Of a stretch of 18,681 bases of DNA, positions 13,419 through 18,681 are shown in pieces. A program made the translations under genes and the position numbers. Source of the DNA: an uncultured Bacteroidota bacterium (GTDB lineage: Bacteria; Bacteroidota; Bacteroidia; Bacteroidales; CAIWKO01); assembly GCA_937934705.1 (NCBI GenBank), contig CALGYY010000069.1, positions 1 to 18,681 on the forward strand. Direction: 5' to 3'. The notes beneath the pieces were generated by a model, which had not been told where the DNA came from, made no database searches, and saw only the letters and a list, made by a program, of their open reading frames with translations. Each line of letters starts with the position of its first letter. Position 1 is the stretch's first letter.

Positions 13419-13978
13419 ATATGAAAAAATTTAGCCTGATTGCCGTATTTCAGTTCGTTCTGATCGCCTTGAGCCTGCTTTCGTGCACATCAGAACAGGT
13501 AAAAAATGATCTGGCCAGGGTCGACAGTATTGCCACGGTCGTTGACCAGGCAGAAGTAAAACTTCAGAGCATCCATATGGATTCACTCCGGATGCGCTTT
13601 GGTTTGTATAAGGAGTACGCCGGCGAGATCGAAACCCATTTCGAAGAGCTGAAAACCGAAGAGAGTTTTCCCTATTTCTGTTCCTACCGCAACTGTAAGA
13701 AATCTTTCGATCTGATGATCAGCGGGTATCCCGATTTCAGGGAAGATATCGATTCCGCAAGGATACAGCTGGAGAACCTGAAGCATGACATCCGTAAGGA
13801 AATGCTTGAACAGGAAGAGGTCAATCAGTTCATTCTCCTGGAAGCGCAGAATGCCAGACTCCTGCTGGAGAAGATTACCTTCAGGGTGGATAATGCTATG
13901 AAAGAGGAAGTTAATTTCGACACGGTTCACCCCCGCATTGTGAAATTCGTGGAAGATTTCAGGAATAAAAACAAATAA
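13415..13978 (+). CDS. Predicted lipoprotein of unknown function next to serS
   Basis: The 187-residue product begins MNMKKFSLIAVFQFVLIALS and has a lipobox LLSC with Cys24, followed by TSEQVK, so it should be a lipoprotein anchored in a membrane facing the periplasm. The rest is charged and almost all helical, with coiled-coil-like stretches at about residues 30-65 and 105-150 (ARIQLENLKHDIRKEMLEQE) and a CSYRNCKKSFD segment. I recognise no named domain. The ATG at 13415 overlaps the serS stop by 4 bp; 13421 is a second possible start. It lies 3 bp before a large exported TPR gene, so the two envelope proteins may act together; that is inferred. Confidence 0.85.
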   Translation: MNMKKFSLIAVFQFVLIALSLLSCTSEQVKNDLARVDSIATVVDQAEVKLQSIHMDSLRMRFGLYKEYAGEIETHFEELKTEESFPYFCSYRNCKKSFDLMISGYPDFREDIDSARIQLENLKHDIRKEMLEQEEVNQFILLEAQNARLLLEKITFRVDNAMKEEVNFDTVHPRIVKFVEDFRNKNK

Positions 13979-13981
13979 AAG

Positions 13982-15817
13982 ATGAGGGCGGTTCTTAAAA
14001 TCAGGGCTTTGTTGCTTGTTGTGCTGATCAGCGTCAGCCTGCAGGCATTTGCCCAGACGGAATCGACCGAACCCCTGGCTATACAGTACTATCAGAACGG
14101 TGAGTACGACAAGGCTTTACCTCTTTTTGAAGTCCTGTTCAACAAAACACCTGACCCGCGTTTTTATCAGTATTACCTCGACTGCCTGGTCAGGACCGGG
14201 GATTTTAAAACGGCGGAGAAGTTTGTTTCCCGGCAGCAAAAAAAACACCCCGATGATCCCCGCTATCTGGTGGACCTTGGTTATGTTTTCCAGTTGGCGG
14301 GAAACGAGAAAGAATCACAAAAGCAGTACGAGCTGGCCTTCAGGAATGTTTATCCCGATCTTCAGGCTTATACCGACCTTACCAATGCTTTTCTGGGCAG
14401 GGGTTTGACGGACTATGCGCTTCGGGCCCTGCAGAAAGGGAAGAAAGTCCTGCGTTTCGAGCCCGGACTCAATCTTCAGCTGGCAGAATTGTATGATAAA
14501 ACAGGGGCATTTGAGTCAGCCCTGGATGAATACCTGGAACTTCTGGATGCCGGAGGGGAATACTTTGCCACCATACAGGGAAAGCTTCAGGACCTGTTAT
14601 CGGTGGATCCGGATCAGACGAAGAACGAGCGCTTCAGGGTTCATCTTTTATCCATGATCAGGAAATATCCCGAGAAAACGCTTTACGCGGAATTGTTGTT
14701 GTGGTATTTTATTCAGCAGAAAGATTTCCAGGCTGCCTTTGTTCAGGCACGTTCGCTCGATAAGCGGACGGGCACAGAGGGACAACGGGTTTTCAGTCTG
14801 GGCGGGCTTGCAGTGGCCAATGAGGATTATGATGCTGCGATTGAATGTTTCAATTATATCATTGCCCAGGGAAATTTCAATCCCTACTGGTATTCAGCAA
14901 GGATTGACCTGCTGGATGCCCGCTACCTGAAGGTGACGAGGAGTATCAACTTTACCAGGAATGATCTTTTATTGCTGGAAAAAGATTATCAGGAGGTCCT
15001 TGATGAGATGGGTCAGAATGCGCAAACGGTTCCGCTGATCCGCAATCTGGCGCATATCAAAGCCTTTTATCTGCAAAAGGAAAGTGAAGGAACCGCATTG
15101 CTCGAAGCTGCCATCCGCATACCGGGAATCAAAGCAACACAGGCGGCTGAATGTAAACTTGAGCTGGCCGACATCATGCTGATGAGCGGTGAGGTCTGGG
15201 AAGCCACCTTGTTATATTCCCAGGTGGAAAAGGCTTTCAAGAACGATCCCATCGGACACGAAGCAAAATTCAGAAACGCGAAACTTTCATTCTACATTGG
15301 TGAATTTGAGTGGGCTCAGGCACAGCTTGATGTGCTGAAGGCGGCAACATCGAAGCTCATCGCCAATGATGCCTTACAGCTTTCGTTGCTGATTTCCGAC
15401 AACCTGGGGGAAGACAGTATCGCGTTGCCGCTGCAGATATACGCCAGAGCTGATTTACTGCTGTTCCGGAATCAGGAAGATGAATCTCTGAGAACCCTGG
15501 ACTCTGTCAGAATGCTCGAAATGTATCATCCGCTTTTTGACGAAGTCCTTTACAAAAAAGCGGAGATCTATATCCGCAAAAGGGATTATCAGACGGCCGA
15601 CAGTCTCCTGCGCCAGTTGTATGAGTATTATCCTGACGATCTTTTGGGTGATGACGCCCTCATGAAGCTGGCAGGCTTGCAGGAAAATATATTTAATAAC
15701 AAAGTCCGCGCTATGGAGCTTTACCTTGAGCTGATGACCCGCTATCCGGGAAGTCTTTACGTTGTGGAAGCGAGGCGCAAATACAGGGAGTTAAGGGGTG
15801 ACCGCATGAACCCCTGA
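13982..15817 (+). CDS. Large exported TPR-repeat protein
   Basis: The 611-residue product has a signal peptide (about residues 1-24, MRAVLKIRALLLVVLISVSL then QAFAQ). The mature chain is a long array of helical hairpins of TPR type: YYQNGEYDKALPLFEVLFNK near the start, several degenerate units in the middle, and clearer units at the end (DYQTADSLLRQLYEYYPDD and NKVRAMELYLELMTRYPGS), the last resembling the outer-membrane-associated TPR part of BamD or CpoB. No enzyme domain is seen. It lies between the lipoprotein gene and rsmA with gaps of 3 and 14 bp, so it belongs to the serS operon. It probably acts as a scaffold in the periplasm or at the outer membrane. Large TPR proteins at this spot next to rsmA appear to be common in Bacteroidales, from memory. 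Confidence 0.87.
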   Translation: MRAVLKIRALLLVVLISVSLQAFAQTESTEPLAIQYYQNGEYDKALPLFEVLFNKTPDPRFYQYYLDCLVRTGDFKTAEKFVSRQQKKHPDDPRYLVDLGYVFQLAGNEKESQKQYELAFRNVYPDLQAYTDLTNAFLGRGLTDYALRALQKGKKVLRFEPGLNLQLAELYDKTGAFESALDEYLELLDAGGEYFATIQGKLQDLLSVDPDQTKNERFRVHLLSMIRKYPEKTLYAELLLWYFIQQKDFQAAFVQARSLDKRTGTEGQRVFSLGGLAVANEDYDAAIECFNYIIAQGNFNPYWYSARIDLLDARYLKVTRSINFTRNDLLLLEKDYQEVLDEMGQNAQTVPLIRNLAHIKAFYLQKESEGTALLEAAIRIPGIKATQAAECKLELADIMLMSGEVWEATLLYSQVEKAFKNDPIGHEAKFRNAKLSFYIGEFEWAQAQLDVLKAATSKLIANDALQLSLLISDNLGEDSIALPLQIYARADLLLFRNQEDESLRTLDSVRMLEMYHPLFDEVLYKKAEIYIRKRDYQTADSLLRQLYEYYPDDLLGDDALMKLAGLQENIFNNKVRAMELYLELMTRYPGSLYVVEARRKYRELRGDRMNP

Positions 15818-15831
15818 GCTGATCGCATCAG

Positions 15832-16608
15832 ATGCCGAACGTAAGACCGAAAAAATCGCTGGGGCAACATTTTCTGCAGGATTCCAATATCGCAAGGAAG
15901 ATTGCCGATGCGCTGGGCGTTGTGCCGGAACAGATGCCTGTTCTGGAACTGGGCCCGGGAACCGGAATACTTACTCGTGAACTGATTCCCCGTTACCAGG
16001 ACAGGCTCTGGGTGATTGACATTGACCGGGAGTCTGTGGCCTGGTTGAACGGACATTTTCCTGAGCTTGAAGGCCGCATTATTTCCGGTGATTTCCTCCG
16101 CTATTCTTTTGATGAATTGTTTCCGGAGCCCTTCGCTCTGATCGGGAATTTTCCATATAATATTTCAAGCCAGATCCTGTTCCGTATGCTGGAAATGCGG
16201 AACCGTGTACCGCTTGCGGCCGGAATGTTTCAGAAGGAAATGGCCCGCCGTATCACGGCTCCTCCCGGAAAGAAGGATTATGGGATTATCAGCGTCCTTC
16301 TGCAGGCCTGGTACGATATCAACTACCTGTTTGAGGTTCCTCCCCATGTCTTTTATCCTCCGCCCAAAGTGCAGTCGGCCGTGATCAGCCTCAGACGCAA
16401 TAAGGTGGAGACCCTTGGATGTGACGAGCAGTTTTTCGTCCGCGTCGTAAAAGCCGGTTTTAACCAGAGAAGGAAAACCCTTCGCAATGCCCTGAAACCT
16501 GTATGTAACCAGGGCTCTGACCTGAGTCCGGCAATCTTCGATCGCAGGGCAGAAACCCTCAGTGTGGATGAATTTATTGAATTGACGAACAGGCTTCGGA
16601 CTGGCTGA
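15832..16608 (+). CDS. rsmA: 16S rRNA dimethyladenosine methyltransferase RsmA (KsgA)
   Basis: RsmA uses S-adenosylmethionine to dimethylate two adjacent adenines near the 3' end of 16S rRNA, a late checkpoint in 30S assembly. The 258 residues fit the family. Seen are the N-terminal RPKKSLGQHFLQD (5-17), the SAM-binding LELGPGTG (38-45), acidic VIDID (61-65), SGDF (85-88) and the catalytic NFPYNISS (106-113; NLPY in many other phyla), then FQKEMARRI (133-141) and YPPPKVQSAV. The start ATG at 15832 follows the TPR gene by 14 bp. The gene converges on the sigma factor gene with only 8 bp between the stops and no evident terminator. Confidence 0.97.
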   Translation: MPNVRPKKSLGQHFLQDSNIARKIADALGVVPEQMPVLELGPGTGILTRELIPRYQDRLWVIDIDRESVAWLNGHFPELEGRIISGDFLRYSFDELFPEPFALIGNFPYNISSQILFRMLEMRNRVPLAAGMFQKEMARRITAPPGKKDYGIISVLLQAWYDINYLFEVPPHVFYPPPKVQSAVISLRRNKVETLGCDEQFFVRVVKAGFNQRRKTLRNALKPVCNQGSDLSPAIFDRRAETLSVDEFIELTNRLRTG

Positions 16609-16616
16609 ACGGATTT

Positions 16617-17225
16617 TCAGATCTTATCCTCCGCATTTTTCATGATATTGTACAGGAATTCCCTGGCGCGGAAAAGCTGCGCTTTAACCGTCCCCAGAGG
16701 GAGATTCATTTCTTCCGCGATTTCTTCATACGAATGTTCTTCAAAATAGCGGAGCTCCACCAGGCGACGGTAATGGGGCTTCAGTTTTTCCACCACGGTG
16801 CGCATCATTTTGATCTTCTGCTTTTCAATAAAACGCTCTTCAGGATCCAGACCCGGTGAAGGCAGGGATTGCGCGATCTCGCTGTTGTCGCTGCAGTCAA
16901 AGGGCTTCCCGAGTGACATCAGCTCTTTTTTCTTTTTGCGTATAAAATCAATGCAATTGTTGGTGGCGATTTTGAACAACCAGGTGCTGAAAGCGTAATC
17001 CGGTGTGTACTGATCAAGCTTTTTGAAGGCTTTCCCGAAAGCCTCAATGGTCAGGTCATCGGCATCATCGGGATTGTTGGTCATCTTCAGCAGCATGAAA
17101 AAGATCGTGTCTTTGTAGAAATGAAGCAACTCAGCATAAGCCTTCTGGTCGCCCGTATCGATGGCGAGTCTGACCAGCCGGTAGTCGCGTTGGGCTTTAT
17201 CGGTGAGCTGTGGGCCTATTTCCAT
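16617..17225 (-). CDS. ECF-type RNA polymerase sigma factor
   Basis: This 202-residue protein has the two-domain build of extracytoplasmic-function sigma factors. Domain 2 (about 28-100) includes DADDLTIEAFGKAFKKLDQY, which melts the promoter, and FSTWLFKIATNNCIDFIRKK (79-98). Domain 4 (about 140-195) includes LRYFEEHSYEEIAEEMNLP and the helix-turn-helix LGTVKAQLFRARE. The linker (about 100-138) is long and rich in Ser/Pro. No anti-sigma gene lies beside it; instead it overlaps the end of the glycosyltransferase gene by 10 bp and is the downstream member of that pair. Its trigger and target genes cannot be told from the sequence. The start ATG at 17225 is the first in frame. Confidence 0.95.
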   Translation of the reverse strand: MEIGPQLTDKAQRDYRLVRLAIDTGDQKAYAELLHFYKDTIFFMLLKMTNNPDDADDLTIEAFGKAFKKLDQYTPDYAFSTWLFKIATNNCIDFIRKKKKELMSLGKPFDCSDNSEIAQSLPSPGLDPEERFIEKQKIKMMRTVVEKLKPHYRRLVELRYFEEHSYEEIAEEMNLPLGTVKAQLFRAREFLYNIMKNAEDKI

Positions 17226-18361
17226 TGTTGTTTGCGCTTGATGACATCCGAGACTGCGACCAGGAAATTAAAAATGATAAAGAAAGCTTCAAAGACAGGC
17301 GAAAATAGCAATAAATTTTTTTCCGAAAGCTTCTGCATGCTTTTTTTGAAAATGATCAGTTGTGACATCAGTCTCAGTAACAGCAGGATTGCGACAGGCA
17401 GGATATTGAACTGGTTCAGGATGAGGAAAACGGCTGTAAGTGGAAAGGCGAGTTGGCTGAATGACCACAGGCCCAGCAGCAACTGGTGTTTGAACCTGTA
17501 ATAGAATCCGGTGCTGAGGTGGCGTCTTTTCTGTCTCAGCCAGAAGGACCAACCCCTGGCGCTGGTTGACAGAGTTCGTGCGTCAGGATGCACACAGATG
17601 CGGGTATTTCTGCCTTTTGCCTGATGATTAACGAACAGGTCGTCATCGCCCCCGCTCAGATGGTAATGCGAAGCGAACCCCCCGGACTGCATGAACAGGG
17701 ATTTCCGGTAGGCCAGGTTACGGCCCACTCCCATATAGGGCTGACCAGCCAAAGCATGTCCGAAATACTGCATGGCGATGTGCACGGTTTCCCAACGGAT
17801 CAGGGTATTCAGCAAACCCTTGCTTCGGCTGTAGCCTCCATATCCCAGAACCACGCTGATTTTATCGGAGAACTCTGATACCATATGACGCAGCCACTGA
17901 GGCGATGCCGGCATGCAATCGGCATCGGTCAGTACCAGTATTTCATGCCTGGCCGCCTTGATCCCGAGCGCAAGCGGAAATTTTTTACCGCGGTGACGGT
18001 TGAGCTCCGATCTTATGCTGACCACATTGAGGTGCGGATATTTCAGCACCATGCCTTTCAGAAAATCCTCCGTTTCGTCGTCAGAAGCGTCGTTCACCAG
18101 AACTACTTCAAATGAGGGGTAATCCTGTTCCAGGATGGCCTGCAGGTTGCGCATGAGGTTATAATATTCGTTCCTGGCAGCGATCACTACCGAGACCGGA
18201 GGGGTTTCGGAGGAGGCCGGCCTGTTGGTGAAAAAAGCAAGCTGAGCGAATATTCCCCAGAACCAGATCATCTGGATCAGCCATAAAAGGCCGCAGGCAA
18301 AGGCTACCACGGTCATCACCAGGTTATTCCCGCTGATATCGATCCAGATACTTTCAGACAT
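17216..18361 (-). CDS. Membrane-bound family 2 glycosyltransferase
   Basis: The 381-residue product has an N-terminal membrane helix (about 14-40), a cytoplasmic GT-A domain and two or three C-terminal helices (about 295-370). GT2 motifs are VSVVIAARNE (56-65, nucleotide binding), VNDASDD (89-95), TDADC (145-149, metal-binding DxD type), GGDDD (237-241, catalytic base region) and QKRRH (277-281, close to the QxxRW product motif of processive enzymes, with His for Trp). It should transfer a sugar from a nucleotide donor to a lipid or polysaccharide at the inner membrane; the substrate is not known. The ATG at 18361 lies a few bases after a promoter element, with a second ATG at residue 16 (18316). 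It is likely co-transcribed with the sigma factor gene. Confidence 0.92.
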   Translation of the reverse strand: MSESIWIDISGNNLVMTVVAFACGLLWLIQMIWFWGIFAQLAFFTNRPASSETPPVSVVIAARNEYYNLMRNLQAILEQDYPSFEVVLVNDASDDETEDFLKGMVLKYPHLNVVSIRSELNRHRGKKFPLALGIKAARHEILVLTDADCMPASPQWLRHMVSEFSDKISVVLGYGGYSRSKGLLNTLIRWETVHIAMQYFGHALAGQPYMGVGRNLAYRKSLFMQSGGFASHYHLSGGDDDLFVNHQAKGRNTRICVHPDARTLSTSARGWSFWLRQKRRHLSTGFYYRFKHQLLLGLWSFSQLAFPLTAVFLILNQFNILPVAILLLLRLMSQLIIFKKSMQKLSEKNLLLFSPVFEAFFIIFNFLVAVSDVIKRKQQWK

Positions 18362-18369
18362 GAGTAATG

Positions 18370-18402
18370 CAAAAGTAAAGGGTGGCGCAAGGCGAGAGGC
18401 AA
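18370..18402 (-). promoter_or_regulatory. Bacteroidetes-type promoter of the glycosyltransferase-sigma pair
   Basis: On the minus strand TTG (18402-18400) is followed after 22 bp by TACTTTTG (18377-18370), an exact TAnnTTTG element. The G of the element is only 8 bp before the ATG at 18361, so the leader would be very short or absent. Confidence 0.6.
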
Positions 18403-18474
18403 TGGACCGGGAAACTTATGCACGGGGAATTGTTGATTGATCAAAGCAAAGAATGAGCTTTTCTTTTTGCACGT

Positions 18475-18681
18475 AGTGGTCAAATCATTTTTTTTCACCA
18501 CAGAGGACACGGAGAACCACAGAGTTTTAAATATCAGTATTACCGTCTTTCTCTGTGTCCCTCTGAGCTCTCAGTGGTCAAATCTTTCTTTTACCACAGA
18601 GGTCACGGAGAACCACAGAGGCTTTCGCTTTATATCAGTATTTCTGTCTTTCTCTGTGTCCCTCTGTGCTCTCAGTGGTCA
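18475..18681. repeat. Tandem copies of an imperfect inverted repeat (CACAGAG type), open at right edge
   Basis: Two near-identical units occupy 18497-18578 and 18593-18679. Each has a 28-bp left arm starting ACCACAGAGG and a 28-bp right arm starting CTCTGTGTCC and ending CAGTGGT, separated by 26 or 31 bp of AT-rich sequence with ATATCAGTAT. Left arms of the two copies differ at one base, right arms at one base. Within a unit the arms pair at 20-21 of 28 positions, so a long imperfect hairpin can form. The joining sequence AGTGGTCAAATC occurs at 18475 and 18573, and AGTGGTCA ends the window at 18681, so at least three periods of about 98-101 bp exist and more may follow. No open reading frame of interest runs through it. 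I recall similar CCACAGAG-type repeats between genes in environmental Bacteroidetes genomes; their function is unknown. Confidence 0.85.

Noticed and set aside
18475..18681. CRISPR-like array at the right edge
   Set aside because: The repeated units are 82-87 bp with internal inverted arms and nearly the same short linker each time, not short repeats with unique spacers, and no cas gene is present.

Overview
This window looks like chromosomal core sequence from a member of the Bacteroidota, most likely a Bacteroidales-like anaerobe or microaerobe. The evidence is a set of promoter elements of the Bacteroidetes type (TAnnTTTG, sometimes with an upstream TTG/TTTG), few Shine-Dalgarno sequences, an ordered pair of a DUF4492 gene and cydAB, and a gene order of TPR-tail protein, secG, groES, groEL. 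Protein details such as the NFPY motif in RsmA and the N-terminal head module of a collagen-like surface protein fit the same assignment. No tRNA, rRNA, phage, transposase or CRISPR locus was seen.

Layout, left to right. (1) 1-3215, plus strand: the 3' end of a TPR-tail protein gene and secG, closed by a strong terminator, then groES-groEL with their own terminator. (2) 3241-6497, minus strand: a likely operon reading capA-like lipoprotein, pdxH, then a secreted protein with 27 collagen-type GXY triplets encoded by 45-bp tandem repeats. (3) 6636-11130, plus strand: a good promoter followed by a tightly packed set: exported TPR protein, DUF4492 membrane protein, cydA, cydB, a 43-codon single-membrane-helix gene, and an Rrf2 regulator with three cysteines. 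This reads as a cytochrome bd oxidase operon with assembly or accessory factors and a redox- or NO-responsive regulator. (4) 11313-12087, plus strand: rplU-rpmA with promoter, 5' stem-loop and terminator. (5) 12122-16608, plus strand: serS, a small lipoprotein gene, a large exported TPR protein gene and rsmA, with overlaps or gaps of at most 14 bp. (6) 16617-18361, minus strand: a family 2 glycosyltransferase gene overlapping an ECF sigma factor gene, read toward rsmA. (7) 18475-18681: two copies of an 82-87 bp imperfect inverted repeat in tandem, running off the right edge.

Most of the window is housekeeping. The parts most worth a second look are the short open frame after cydB, whose WYxxW start resembles the CydX subunit of proteobacterial bd oxidases; the exported TPR protein that appears to share the cyd transcript; a cluster of TGTCA motifs before groES; the collagen-like secreted protein with a possible C1q-like end; and the paired repeats at the right edge. 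I see no convincing evidence for an entirely new defence or mobile system here.
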